Source of the DNA: an uncultured Nostoc sp.
GTDB taxonomy: Bacteria > Cyanobacteriota > Cyanobacteriia > Cyanobacteriales > Nostocaceae
Direction of reading: 5' to 3'
Length of the DNA: 64,000 nucleotides
NCBI RefSeq assembly: GCF_937863485.1
Contig: NZ_CALMFY010000151.1
Coordinates: 1-64,000, forward strand
The notes under the pieces are model-generated. The model was not told the DNA's origin and searched no databases. It saw only the letters and a list, made by a program, of their open reading frames with translations. A program made the position numbers and the translations under genes. Below, piece by piece: positions 28,898 to 38,075 of the stretch (positions within the stretch are counted from its first letter, which is position 1; each line of letters starts with the position of its first letter).

Positions 28898-29158
28898 ATG
28901 GAAAGCACACTTTTTTCTTCATTAAGCACCAACGAAGAAGCTAATCTGTCTGGTGGCAGAACCAGAGTTCGTGTCAATGCTAATGGCGGCAGTGCTAATG
29001 GCGGCAATGCTAATGGCACTGGTGGCAACGCTGGCAATGGTTCTGTCAATCTATTGAGTCTTAATGATGCAAGTGGAAATGGTGGAAATGGTGGAAATGG
29101 TGGAATTGGTGGACCTGGTGGAGCTAATGGCTCCATTATCGGCAACGGCAACAGCTGA
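28898..29158 (+). CDS. Double-glycine-leader Asn/Gly-rich peptide (bacteriocin-like)
   Basis: An 86-residue peptide. Residues 1-20 look like a double-glycine leader: 'LFSSLSTNEEANLSGG' fits the L/E/L/GG pattern recognised by C39-peptidase ABC exporters, with cleavage after Gly20. The mature part would be a Gly/Asn-rich chain with repeated NGG/NGN units and few charges. Such precursors are plentiful in Nostoc and are annotated as bacteriocin-like or CTB-type; their activity is mostly untested. No C39 transporter or modification enzyme is within the window, so export would rely on a distant system. A Gly/Pro-rich antisense frame over the same bases is an artefact of the composition. Confidence 0.65.
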   Translation: MESTLFSSLSTNEEANLSGGRTRVRVNANGGSANGGNANGTGGNAGNGSVNLLSLNDASGNGGNGGNGGIGGPGGANGSIIGNGNS

Positions 29159-29586
29159 TTCTAGCAGGATAAAAAATTCATTGCTATAGGCAAACCTACG
29201 AGGTTTAGTAGAAGGGAAACAATAAACGTCAAGACACGATTAACTGCGCCTTTAGAGAAATAAAGCGTCGCGTTTGAAATAATTTACCCTGTTAGCGCAG
29301 GTTAAGTTACTTTTACACGTGCCTCAATTGCTAATTGACTTATCCTACGAGCCATGAGCATGTTTATTTCTCAGAATAATCTTAACATACGTTTATTGTT
29401 ACCTACCTACTTTTCTTAAAGGAATTTAACATTGACGTTACCCACGAGTAACCGTCGATAATCTTTAGTAGCGCTTATCCCTAAGACTGTTCAGCTTTAA
29501 GTAGTCCAGTAGGGAAATAAGCGCTGCTACTTCATAAATTGACCATATTCATCACAATCTAATAACTTGTGGATAACCAAACTCTT

Positions 29587-29650
29587 TTTACCTAACTTAC
29601 TCCAAACGAATAAGCAAGTCTGTCTATTAGTTTGGAGTAAGTTAGGTAAA
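29587..29650. repeat. Perfect 21-bp inverted repeat, 22-bp loop
   Basis: Arms at 29587-29607 and 29630-29650 (TTTACCTAACTTACTCC...) match without error. No T-run follows, so it is more like a small element or protein-binding dyad than a terminator. Confidence 0.85.
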
Positions 29651-29804
29651 CATACTAAAATTCCCGATATTTTCTCTGTTGAGATATGGAATAAATAGAA
29701 GGGCTTAATTAAATCAAAGCTCGTAGTAAGCGGCTCTAGCCATTGAGAACCTTATAAGTAGGTGGACAAAAATATTTCTCGTCATTGCGAACATTCTGCA
29801 ACTC

Positions 29805-29875
29805 TTGGATACGCTACCGCGTAGCTTGCTTCTGGGTTCGTGGAGCGTCTCGTAGAGAAGGAGTACGCTCCATTC
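29805..29875. repeat. GC-rich dispersed repeat
   Basis: Segment with 'ACGCTACCGCGTAGC' and 'GGAGCGTCTCGTAGAGAAGG', sharing words with the repeats at about 35507-35560 and 35620-35655 (CTCTACGAGACGCTCTTGCG). Confidence 0.5.
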
Positions 29876-29947
29876 GCAATGACATTGTGTAATTAATTCT
29901 GTTTAACTACTTATAGAATGATAAATAGCTCACTACTTGAAAGCCTT

Positions 29948-30009
29948 AGATCCCCGACTTCTCTCAGAAGTCGGGGATCTTGTTGTTTACGAATGATTTA
30001 AGTTTGCTA
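29948..30009. mobile_element. TA-type miniature element, right half
   Basis: A 15-bp perfect hairpin (AGATCCCCGACTTCT and its complement) followed by 'ACGAATGATTTAAGTTTGCTA' and a TA. The hairpin core and right end match the complete element at 33849-33950. The left terminus is not recognisable with certainty. Confidence 0.55.
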
Positions 30010-30774
30010 TATACCAAGCAAGTCTCAAGCATTTCTTTGATAAACTCAAAGCTAAAGCTATACAAATTACCATTTGTCCTAAAGTTTTGGCAGATAAATA
30101 TGCCGTTGTAATTTGCATTAAAGACAATAATTTAACTCTCTTCTATTCTTTTAATAAATAAAAATCAGAAACCTTGATTTTATCTAAATAAGTAAATATA
30201 CTGATGCAATTCTGCAAAATAGCTGAACAACATAAGTTTTGCAACCATAAACAAAAACGCTGTATGTCTTTTTTGTTTCTAAGTTATGAGTTAGGTATAA
30301 CAATTTCACCAAATCAGAGCTAATTGTCAGGAAAGTGAGATATTTGTACTGAGGTATTCATAAAAACTTATTTAATAAAATCTTTTGCATATATATGCTT
30401 GTCGTTAAGAAGTATTAAGAAATCCTGATTAAAGAATATTGCAATACCTTGATTTAATTGCTAATGTGTGTAAGACAACGATGCTGATGAGCGCTCGGAT
30501 CTAGGAGAAGTAAAATCTATGAGCTACATGCATTCAGCCAAGTATTTTAGGCTTTGACGGTTTAAAAATGAGAAATTTCTGCCTCGTATAGACAATTATG
30601 AGGGATTGCAGATTAACCAAGAAATATCTCGTTGCTAAAGGCTTCGTTTGAATTTGATTTCAATTGCGATTGATTATTTGTCTTACCTTGTGCCCACAAG
30701 CGAATAGCTGTTGATTGTGTGTATCGGCAATAACGAAGAGTTTGGTAAGACTTAAATTTTGGAGGATAAAACCA

Positions 30775-31650
30775 ATGGATATTCAAGGTAAAGTAGCCCT
30801 AATTACAGGGGCTTCGCGTGGTATTGGACGAGCGATCGCTCTTGAACTAGCGCAACAAGGCATTAAGCGGCTGATATTAGTAGCACGGGATCGCCAAAAG
30901 TTAGTCGAGTTAGCTAAGGAAATCGAGGCGATGGGCACAGAAACTGCGATCGTGGCATTAGATTTGACGCAGACAATTGAAGTGAATATCGCTGTTGCCC
31001 AACTGTGGCGCAATTACGGACAGATTCACCTGCTGGTTAATTGTGCAGGAGTCGCATACCAAAGTTCGTTTTTGCAATCTAAAATGCCCCAAGTTCAAGA
31101 AGAACTTTCTGTGAACTTGTTAGGAATGTACAACCTTACTAGTCTGATCGCTCGACGCATGGCCAGCCAAAGGCAAGGAACAATCGTCAATGTATCGAGT
31201 CTGATGGGGAAAGTAGCAGCACCAACTATGGCGACTTACTCAGCTACCAAGTTTGCAATCTTAGGGTTTACCCAAGCTTTGCGCCAGGAATTGGCTGAAT
31301 ACAATATCCGAGTGATTGCATTACTGCCTTCCCTGACAGACACAGACATGGTGCGCGACTTAAAATTATTTCGCTGGGTGATCCCCATGACTACCCAGCA
31401 AGTGGCTAAAGCACTGATCACCGGAATGCAAAGGGATGCACCAGAAATTTTAGTCGGATGGCAAAGTCATTTAGCTGTATTGTGTCAACGCCTTACTCCT
31501 TGGTTACTAGAGCTAATTTTACGAATAGCAACTCCGCCAGCCCCAAGAAGACAACAGCCTCATGAAAAACTGAGTTTTTTGGTTAAGATGCAGCGTTTTG
31601 GCGATTTGTTACTGTCCAGAAAAACTCAATGTCAGGTCAAGTCACTATAA
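30775..31650 (+). CDS. Short-chain dehydrogenase/reductase
   Basis: A 291-residue SDR of the classical type. 'TGASRGIGRA' near residues 11-20 binds NAD(P), 'LVNCAGVAYQSSF' is the NNAG-type motif, 'VNVSS' carries the catalytic Ser, and 'YSATK' the catalytic Tyr and Lys. The C-terminal 80 residues add a hydrophobic helix region, as in membrane-associated acyl or sterol-type reductases; the substrate is unknown. GGAGG at 30761-30765 fixes the ATG at 30775. A broken paralogue lies 2 kb downstream. Confidence 0.9.
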   Translation: MDIQGKVALITGASRGIGRAIALELAQQGIKRLILVARDRQKLVELAKEIEAMGTETAIVALDLTQTIEVNIAVAQLWRNYGQIHLLVNCAGVAYQSSFLQSKMPQVQEELSVNLLGMYNLTSLIARRMASQRQGTIVNVSSLMGKVAAPTMATYSATKFAILGFTQALRQELAEYNIRVIALLPSLTDTDMVRDLKLFRWVIPMTTQQVAKALITGMQRDAPEILVGWQSHLAVLCQRLTPWLLELILRIATPPAPRRQQPHEKLSFLVKMQRFGDLLLSRKTQCQVKSL

Positions 31651-31737
31651 CTATTTATCCCAGCGTTAACACCTTGGATGGTATATCTACCACCAACCGC
31701 TGATTTTTGAGCCACTGGCGATTAAGTAACACTTTTG

Positions 31738-31768
31738 AGAGTTCCTGTCCATGTAGGACAGGAACTCT
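31738..31768 (+). terminator. Hairpin downstream of SDR gene
   Basis: Thirteen-base arms (AGAGTTCCTGTCC and complement) around ATGTA. A weak T-tract follows (TAAAATCTTCT), so termination is probable but not textbook. Confidence 0.5.
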
Positions 31769-31852
31769 TAAAATCTTCTCCACCAACTCGTATTTTTCCT
31801 AAATAAACCGCGTCCACCTTGAAAACTGTAGTTCTTTACCGTATGAAAAGAA

Positions 31853-31960
31853 AAAACCCTCATCCCCCAGCCCCTTCTCCCAAATTTGGGAGAAGGGGAG
31901 CCGGAAAAAAGTCCCTCTCCCTACTGGGAGAGAGATTTAGGATGAGGGCAAAAATTACGG
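31853..31960. repeat. Palindromic CCCTCATCC...GGATGAGGG repeat
   Basis: Outer arms CCCTCATCC and GGATGAGGG enclose two inner hairpins (TCTCCCAAATTTGGGAGA; CTCTCCC...GGGAGAG). A typical dispersed palindromic repeat of Nostoc located between two convergent genes. Confidence 0.7.
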
Positions 31961-32003
31961 TTTTCAACATAGATGAGGTTTAGACATCAAATTCAGATCA
32001 TTT

Positions 32004-33245
32004 TTATTTAGGGAATAATTTATTTTCTGGAAGTCCCTTAAGTCGTTTGGTTTTACCCTTTTGCAACAAAGTAACACTCACAGTGCCAAGAAGCGCTAAT
32101 AAGCTGAAAGTAGAACTAGATTCAGGAACAGACCTGGGATTCTCAATTTTGAGAACTTGTCCAAGTCCAGGGCTATCGCCTCGATTTGTCACATAAATAG
32201 CACCATCAGCACCAATAGTCAAACCAGTAGGAGACTCTAGTCCATTGCCATTAAGAATGGTTGTGCGAGTTCCATCGGTCGCTATTTTAATCACAGAACC
32301 ATCTACATTACCTTTCCAGAGTGACTGATTAGCGTACTGCAAAGCATACAAATTACCCTCAGGATCAAAAGCTAAGTCAGTAAGTTGGGTAAAGCCATCG
32401 CTATAGACTGTTGGTTGACCATCAGAACCAACTCGGTAGATTTTTGCTTTACCTTCGGGAAAAGGAAAACCAGTTAATTGGCTAATATAATAAGCGCCAT
32501 CTGGGCCTTTGGCGATATTTGTCGGTACTGCTTGGATTTCAAATGGTGATGACGATGCACCAGAGGGAAAAACTGGATTAGTTAATGTCTGCCGGGGAAT
32601 TGTGGCGATCGCCTTTAAATTACTCCCATCAGTCCCTACACTGAGTAACTCATTAGCACCAGTATCAACTGCAATAATATTATTTCCATCCAAAAGAAGA
32701 GAGAAGGGATTACTAATTAGATCGCCTTGGTCAGGATTATTTGCAAGTTCATAATTAGCTAAATCAGCAACACTAGTCCAAGAATTTGTATTGAAATTAG
32801 CAGTGATGATTTTTCCTAAGTCAGTGTTACCTAATCTGGCGCGAAATGTGGGATTAGAAGCATACCCAACTGCAATATAAGGCTTACCACTGGCATCAAA
32901 TTTTATATCATGAGGCCCAGCAGTATCAGTACCATTTGGTAATGCTAAAGAAGGAAGTCCTGTAAGTACATGTTCTTGCGTACCATTTCCAATTTTTGTC
33001 ACTGCACCAGTTGTGCCATAACATAAAGATTGGCCTTGGGCACTCGGTGAAGGAACACAAGCTCCATTTCCGCCCGTTCCTGCCTCTGTGACGTAGAGAC
33101 TCCCGTCAGGGCCAAAAGTTAGACCCCGTGGATTATTAAGACCATCGGCAATTACCGAAAACGATGCCGCCTCTGCTGCTTTCATTCCCGAAAAAGCAGC
33201 AATACAAACACTCAAAAATGTAATCCCAAATCGCTTTAGTTTCAT
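32004..33245 (-). CDS. ScyD/ScyE-family secreted beta-propeller, PEP-CTERM
   Basis: A 413-residue exported protein. Signal peptide residues 1-27 (ending AEA). NHL/SMP-30-like propeller repeats follow: 'NPRGLTFGPDGSLYVTEAG', 'GPHDIKFDASGKPYIAVG', 'NIAKGPDGAYYISQLTG', 'DLAFDPEGNLYALQ', 'GLTIGADGAIYVTNRG'. The C-terminus has 'VPESSS', a hydrophobic helix and a basic tail, the PEP-CTERM sorting signal. ScyD/ScyE proteins belong to the scytonemin cluster of Nostoc, but dispersed relatives with no scytonemin neighbours, as here, are common, so a sunscreen role is not implied. Likely cell-envelope located. Confidence 0.85.
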   Translation of the reverse strand: MKLKRFGITFLSVCIAAFSGMKAAEAASFSVIADGLNNPRGLTFGPDGSLYVTEAGTGGNGACVPSPSAQGQSLCYGTTGAVTKIGNGTQEHVLTGLPSLALPNGTDTAGPHDIKFDASGKPYIAVGYASNPTFRARLGNTDLGKIITANFNTNSWTSVADLANYELANNPDQGDLISNPFSLLLDGNNIIAVDTGANELLSVGTDGSNLKAIATIPRQTLTNPVFPSGASSSPFEIQAVPTNIAKGPDGAYYISQLTGFPFPEGKAKIYRVGSDGQPTVYSDGFTQLTDLAFDPEGNLYALQYANQSLWKGNVDGSVIKIATDGTRTTILNGNGLESPTGLTIGADGAIYVTNRGDSPGLGQVLKIENPRSVPESSSTFSLLALLGTVSVTLLQKGKTKRLKGLPENKLFPK

Positions 33246-33700
33246 TAGACCTGTCCTAAAATTAAATTTGCGTAAAGATAAAATTTTATATTTTATCTTT
33301 ATAAATACTAATATTTGCCGTATGTAGTTTCTGCGGATTGTACAGCATAATAAATCATGTTGCCACTCAAAATTTAAAAATCCTATTTTTTCTCTCTAAA
33401 CTATTATCAACTATGCCAAACCCTTATTGATACGTTGAATGAAGACATATAGTCAACCTTTAAAACCCTTGTACAGACTGAGTTATAAAATTTTGGACAA
33501 GTCTATTTGTTGTAAGATTGGCTAATTAGAGAAGTTTGAAAATTTTTTAATTGGTTACAAATTATAACAATTCTCTAAAATAGGGCAACAGATTCAAACC
33601 CAGAAACCCAGATTAAATCTGAATCTCTTAATTTTGAGTTGTATCATACCATTTCCAAAAATCTTTGCAACACATGAATCGGCTGTAGGGACGTACAGAT
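33246..33700. other. AT-rich intergenic region
   Basis: Upstream region of the ScyD/E-like gene. No gene, repeat family or operator recognised. Confidence 0.35.
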
Positions 33701-34290
33701 AAGTATCTACTTAATGAACTCCAACGTCTGGAAAAATCTGATCCCACCCTCCAGAGAAAACTCAATTTTCAGCAAGTTAAGGCGATTGACTTACTCAGCT
33801 ACCAAGTTTGCTATCTTAGGATTTACCCAAGCTTTGCGCCAAGAGCTATAGCAGTCCTATCTGATTTCGTTCAAATTCGCGGTGTCCAGATCCCCGACTT
33901 TGTAAAAGTTGTCGGGGATCTAACTTTTCACGAATGATTTAGGATTACTATAGCTGAACACAATATCTGAGGATTGCATTACTGTTTTCCCTGACAGACA
34001 CAGACATGGTGCGCGACTTAAAATTATTTCGCTGGGTGATCCCCATGACTTCCCAGCAAGTGGCTAAAGCACTCGTCACTGCAATACAAAATAATTCAGT
34101 AGAAATTTTAGTCGGATGGGATCATTTAGCCGTATGGTGTCAACGCTTTGCTCCTTGGTTGCTAGAGCTAATTTTACGAATAGCAATTCCGCCAGCACCA
34201 AGAAAACAACAGCCGAGTCAAAAACTAGTTTTTTGACAAGAATCCATCGTTTCGGTGATTTGTTCTTGTCAAGAACATGATTTTTTGCGT
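33701..34290 (+). pseudogene. Chimeric pseudogene: hydrolase fragment fused to SDR fragment
   Basis: Bases 33701-33786 match the DUF1400 hydrolase gene at 26728-26809 (residues KYLLNELQRL...LNFQQ). From about 33788 the sequence matches the SDR gene from its YSATK motif (31221) to near its stop. The junction shares GGCGA with both parents. The SDR part is split by a TA-flanked element (33849-33950), carries a TGA in place of an Arg codon and a one-base deletion ahead of a surviving open stretch (34006-34236). The product would be non-functional. The many silent differences show that the parents of the fragments were diverged paralogues, not recent copies of the two intact genes. Confidence 0.85.
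33849..33950. mobile_element. 102-bp TA-type miniature element, complete
   Basis: Ends TAGCAGTCCTA and (inverted) TAGTAATCCTA, flanked by TA at 33847-33848 and 33951-33952. An internal hairpin of AGATCCCCGACTT lies in the middle. Removing it with one TA restores 'gag cta gct gaa cac' (ELAEH), matching ELAEY of the intact SDR, so the boundaries are well supported. TA duplication is typical of IS630/Tc1-type transposition. Confidence 0.85.
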
Positions 34291-34555
34291 GTCTGCGCGT
34301 AATTTCTAAATTTTTTGAGGCTTCTGCGGTCAATTGCCTTTATCTTAATGCACCTTGAATCGTTGATGGTGCGTTGCACTGCGCGACAACGCACCAATGA
34401 TTTAAATTTATTAACATAGCTTTAAATATTAGCACCGACTTACTTACACTGAACCGTATTGTGTTAGAAACTTGTGCCAATGGGGAACTCTATTATTAGA
34501 GATCAATTGTTTGATTTATTTTTTTCTTTGGAATACTCACAAGAGGTAGTTGTTA

Positions 34556-35413
34556 ATGATTAGTATAATTACACCAGTTTATAATGGGGAGAGATTTATA
34601 GAATCTTGTCTTCAAGTTGTTATTGACCAAAACTGTTTAGAAGTGGAGCATATCATTGTAGATGGAGGTTCAAGTGACAAAACAGTAGACATTATTAAGG
34701 ATAAAGCCAATCAATATCCCCACATCCGCTGGATTAGTGAAAAGGATCAAGGACAATCTGATGCTATGAATAAAGGAATTGCTATGGCACAAGGACAGAT
34801 TATTGGTGTTTTAAATGTTGATGATTTTTATGAAATAAATATTCTTAATCGCATCTGTGAAATTTTCCAAACTTTACCAGAGCCTAGCTTTATTGTTGGC
34901 AATTGTAATATTTTGAATCAAAAAGGTCAACTAATTTATATTAATAAACCTAACCGATTACGGACGATTGATTTACTATTAGAAAGGCGAGTTAATGATG
35001 ATGGAATTATCGATGCTTCTTTTCCAGTAAATCCCTCTGCTTACTTCTACCACAAATCATTGCATCAGCAAATCGGACTCTATAAAGTAGAAGCTCATTA
35101 TGTAATGGATTTAGATTTCCTCTTGAAAGCGGTTTGTTCATCTCATGTTAAGTATTTCAATGAGACTTGGGGTAACTATAGATATTATCCAGGAACAAAA
35201 ACATTTGATGATTCTACCAGAGGAACCAGCACAGCGCGAATTAAACATTTATTTAATGATTATATTAAAACACTATCCTTGATGGAGCAATGGCAAATTT
35301 GGTTAGCTCGGAACATGAATTTTATTTTATTAAAAATATTTTATTTTTATAAATATCCAGAACGATTACCTGAATCGATTAGGCAGAGATTAACTAAATA
35401 TAGTCGAACCTGA
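34556..35413 (+). CDS. Family 2 glycosyltransferase
   Basis: A 285-residue GT-A enzyme. 'SIITPVYNGERFIESCLQ' opens the nucleotide-binding fold, 'DGGSSDKTVDII' and 'LNVDDFY' (DxD-like) coordinate the sugar nucleotide and metal, and 'YVMDLDFLLKAV' is the acceptor-side acidic motif. This layout is seen in enzymes decorating exopolysaccharide or glycolipids. AAGAGGT is 8 bases ahead of the ATG at 34556; the frame itself extends to a TTG at 34550. No other polysaccharide gene adjoins. Confidence 0.88.
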   Translation: MISIITPVYNGERFIESCLQVVIDQNCLEVEHIIVDGGSSDKTVDIIKDKANQYPHIRWISEKDQGQSDAMNKGIAMAQGQIIGVLNVDDFYEINILNRICEIFQTLPEPSFIVGNCNILNQKGQLIYINKPNRLRTIDLLLERRVNDDGIIDASFPVNPSAYFYHKSLHQQIGLYKVEAHYVMDLDFLLKAVCSSHVKYFNETWGNYRYYPGTKTFDDSTRGTSTARIKHLFNDYIKTLSLMEQWQIWLARNMNFILLKIFYFYKYPERLPESIRQRLTKYSRT

Positions 35414-35769
35414 TAAAAAGGATTGCAATAAAATTCAAGACTAGAATTTGTGACTACTTTAGCTAACAGGGGATCGGGAGCATCCCACTTTTTTGCCTGT
35501 CATTGCGTAGGCGGAGCCTTCCCGTAGGGTACGCAACGAAGTGGAGCGTGGCAATCCCATCAACTGATGCTTAGTGAGAGATTGTGGGATTGTTTGTCTG
35601 CGACACACTCTTGCGTTCGTCGTCCCTCCTCTCTACGAGACGCTCTTGCGTTCGCAATCACAAGTTATTCTCTGATTACAAAATAAAAACTGGAATGCAC
35701 CCCAGGGGATCTAGTACCGCAAGGCGGAAGTCAGAAGTCAAAAGTCAAAAGAATTGTATTCCGGGCTTT

Positions 35770-36226
35770 TTACCCATTTGAGATGGTAGGTTTATTTCCG
35801 CCGTAACGTACTAGTCCGAATAGCAATAATAAAAGCAGAAACACTTGTGGTTTAAGCAGTTTGCAATTACTTATGTAATTGATGCAGGATTTTGCCATCA
35901 AGGGGTAAGCTTTCAGGCGGCGTTTGCGGACTCGTGCTTCACTTCTGCCTGGGCCTAGAACACGATCTGGAACAACCTTGTGAACAATAACTTTTAGTAA
36001 AGCGCGATAATTTTGGTAACATTGTTAGGACTTACGCAAAACTACATGCGCTCTAGGGCAATTCATGAGTTGCCCTAAGAAGAAAATCTTTCTTTTCGGC
36101 TATTGTTTACGTAAGTCCTGATTGTGTTAAATTTACTGCTAAAAAGTTAGGAATCAATTCTACACATTGCTGCCAATAACTGGCACAGACGCCCAGACGC
36201 TCTTGGCGACTTGTCTCTCCAGACAT
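35770..36226 (-). pseudogene. Probable IS4-like transposase C-terminal remnant
   Basis: If the 95-bp miniature element and one ATTGT copy are removed, a frame runs without a stop from ATG 36226 to TAA 35770. It contains 'GRSEARVRKRRLKAYPLM', which resembles the basic C-terminal tail of IS4-type transposases. The catalytic domain is absent. The uninterrupted frame after excision also confirms the element boundaries. The transposase assignment rests on the tail motif alone. Confidence 0.45.
36026..36120. mobile_element. 95-bp miniature element with 5-bp target duplication
   Basis: Ends TAGGACTTACG and CGTAAGTCCTG are inverted repeats. ATTGT occurs directly on both sides (36021-36025 and 36121-36125). 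Same terminus as the large element at 48463-54814 and the element at 61044-61162. Confidence 0.85.
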
Positions 36227-36410
36227 GGGCAATCAGCATCCTAATCAACGCCAGCAGCATGGAGTAAGTATATTTTGCCAAAAGGGCCAAATCATGCTAA
36301 TCAGAAAATTCTGACTAAAATCTGACATATTAGCAGATGGTAAACAAACTTTATCAATTACTAGAACATAAAGATGCGAATATCTGGGTAGACTGCACCG
36401 ATAATTACTA

Positions 36411-36442
36411 TAGCAATCCTATTTGATGAAATCGGATTGCTA
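36411..36442. mobile_element. 32-bp micro-element of the TA-type family
   Basis: TAGCAATCC and its inverted complement GGATTGCTA form the ends of a near-perfect palindrome, flanked by TA (36409-36410, 36443-36444). It looks like two element termini with the interior deleted. Confidence 0.75.
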
Positions 36443-36587
36443 TAGACTTGCCTGAGTTCGCAGTTACTGAAAATCACCAAATTCAAAATGTTATGACTCA
36501 AGGTATTTATTGTATCTATACTGAGTCAGGTGCTATTAGATACTCATGCAAGTTTTATAGATATAACTTATTTCGGAGCAATCAGAA

Positions 36588-38075
36588 ATGCTTTCCTTCC
36601 CCACGACTCTTACTCCTTTGCCCGAAATCATTGATGGCTTGCCGAATATTTCTGGTTGGGAAACAGAGGTTATCTCTGTAGTTAACCATAATAAACCAGT
36701 ATTTTTGCCAACAACAAATATCCGCTTAGAGGATGTGAATGCTGTGTTTGCGATCGCCTTGCACATGCACCAGCCAACTATACCCGCAGGAAATGATGGT
36801 ACACTGATCAGCAATCTGCAATATATGTTTGAACATCCTCATGAAGGGGATAACCACAATGCAGATCCTTTTGCTTATTGTTACAGCCGCATGGGAGACT
36901 TGATCCCCGAACTTGTAAATCAAGGTTGCAATCCGCGTGTGATGTTGGATTACTCTGGTAATCTTTTGTGGGGACTGCGGCAAATGGGACGCAGTGATGT
37001 TCTCGATAATCTCAAACGCATCACTTGCGATCGCACCTATCAACCTTATGTAGAGTGGCTGGGTACAATGTGGAGCCATGCAGTTATTCCTTCCACACCT
37101 ATACCAGATATTAAATTGCATATCATCGCATGGCAACATCACTTTGCGGCAATTTTTGGCTGGGAAGCACTAGGGCGAGTCAAAGGATTTTCGCCCCCAG
37201 AAATGCACCTACCAAATCACCCTGATGCTCTGTTTGAATTTGTGAAAGCGCTGAAAGAATGTGGATATCGCTGGCTACTTGTTCAAGAACATTCTGTAGA
37301 AACAATTAGTGGTCAATCTCTTACCCACAAACATTTCCCACATCGTCTGATTGCCCGCAATTCTCAAGGCGAAACAATTAGTATCACAGCCTTAATTAAA
37401 ACCCAAGGTTCGGATACTAAATTAGTTGCACAAATGCAGCCTTATTATGAAGCCAAAACCTTATCCAAACAACAAATTGGTAGTGTATTTGTGCCACCAA
37501 TAGTTAGCCAAATTGGAGATGGTGAAAATGGTGGCGTGATGATGAATGAATTTCCTAGCGCTTTTAAACAAGCTTGGTGGGATATGCTCAATAACGGCGG
37601 AGGAAAATCAGGTGTTGTTGGGATGTGTGGTACAGAATATTTAGAATTAATAGAGGCTGCTGGATGCAAACCTGAAGACTATCCAAGTTGTCAGCCAGTT
37701 GGACAACATCAGATTTGGGAGCGAGTTTCACCAGACAATTGCCAACCGGAAGCTGTAGAGAATGCGATTCAAGAATTAAAGCAAATAAACTCTAATTTTC
37801 ACATGGATGGAGCCTCGTGGACAAATCATATCAGTTGGGTGAAAGGATATGAAAATGTCTTGTCCCCCATGTATAAACTAAGCAGTTTATTCCATCAAAA
37901 ATTTGATCCATTACAGCAAATTGATTCAACTGAACCTGTTAACAGACAATTTTACTACCGTAACGTTCTCCTACATAACCTTTTGCTGCAAACCAGTTGT
38001 TTTCGTTATTGGGGACAAGGTGCTTGGACTGACTATGCACGGGAAATTTATCAACGGGGCGAAAATTTATTGTAG
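36588..38075 (+). CDS. Glycoside hydrolase family 57 protein
   Basis: A 495-residue GH57-type enzyme, a family acting on alpha-glucans (amylase, 4-alpha-glucanotransferase, amylopullulanase). Conserved region 1 is 'IALHMHQPTIPAG' (about residues 57-69), region 2 'WSHAVIP', and 'FSPPEMHLP' fits region 3 with the catalytic glutamate. It lacks the C-terminal helical domain of branching enzymes. A cytoplasmic role in glycogen handling is likely, but the exact activity cannot be told. GGAG stands 9-12 bases ahead of the ATG. Single gene. Confidence 0.85.
   Translation: MLSFPTTLTPLPEIIDGLPNISGWETEVISVVNHNKPVFLPTTNIRLEDVNAVFAIALHMHQPTIPAGNDGTLISNLQYMFEHPHEGDNHNADPFAYCYSRMGDLIPELVNQGCNPRVMLDYSGNLLWGLRQMGRSDVLDNLKRITCDRTYQPYVEWLGTMWSHAVIPSTPIPDIKLHIIAWQHHFAAIFGWEALGRVKGFSPPEMHLPNHPDALFEFVKALKECGYRWLLVQEHSVETISGQSLTHKHFPHRLIARNSQGETISITALIKTQGSDTKLVAQMQPYYEAKTLSKQQIGSVFVPPIVSQIGDGENGGVMMNEFPSAFKQAWWDMLNNGGGKSGVVGMCGTEYLELIEAAGCKPEDYPSCQPVGQHQIWERVSPDNCQPEAVENAIQELKQINSNFHMDGASWTNHISWVKGYENVLSPMYKLSSLFHQKFDPLQQIDSTEPVNRQFYYRNVLLHNLLLQTSCFRYWGQGAWTDYAREIYQRGENLL

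Larger units (their letters stand above)
29159..30774. other. 1.6-kb gene-free, repeat-rich region
   Basis: Contains a perfect 21-bp inverted repeat (29587-29650), a dispersed GC-rich repeat (about 29805-29875) and part of a TA-flanked miniature element (29948-30009). Nothing coding is convincing. Confidence 0.5.
35414..36587. other. 1.2-kb region of repeats and mobile-element remnants
   Basis: Contains GC-rich dispersed repeats (about 35507-35560 and 35620-35655), an AAAAGTC repeat (about 35728-35752), a transposase remnant on the minus strand (35770-36226), and two miniature elements (36026-36120 and 36411-36442). Bases 36334-36410 could encode a short frame (MVNKLYQLLEHKD...) that I cannot place. 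Confidence 0.5.

Noticed and set aside
28879-29151. Pro/Leu-rich minus-strand frame opposite the GG-leader gene
   Set aside because: Composition mirror of the Asn/Gly codons; no start context or family.
35584-35781. 65-residue plus-strand frame
   Set aside because: Consists of repeat words (CTCTACGAGACGCTCTTGCG and AAAAGTC) and has no start signal.
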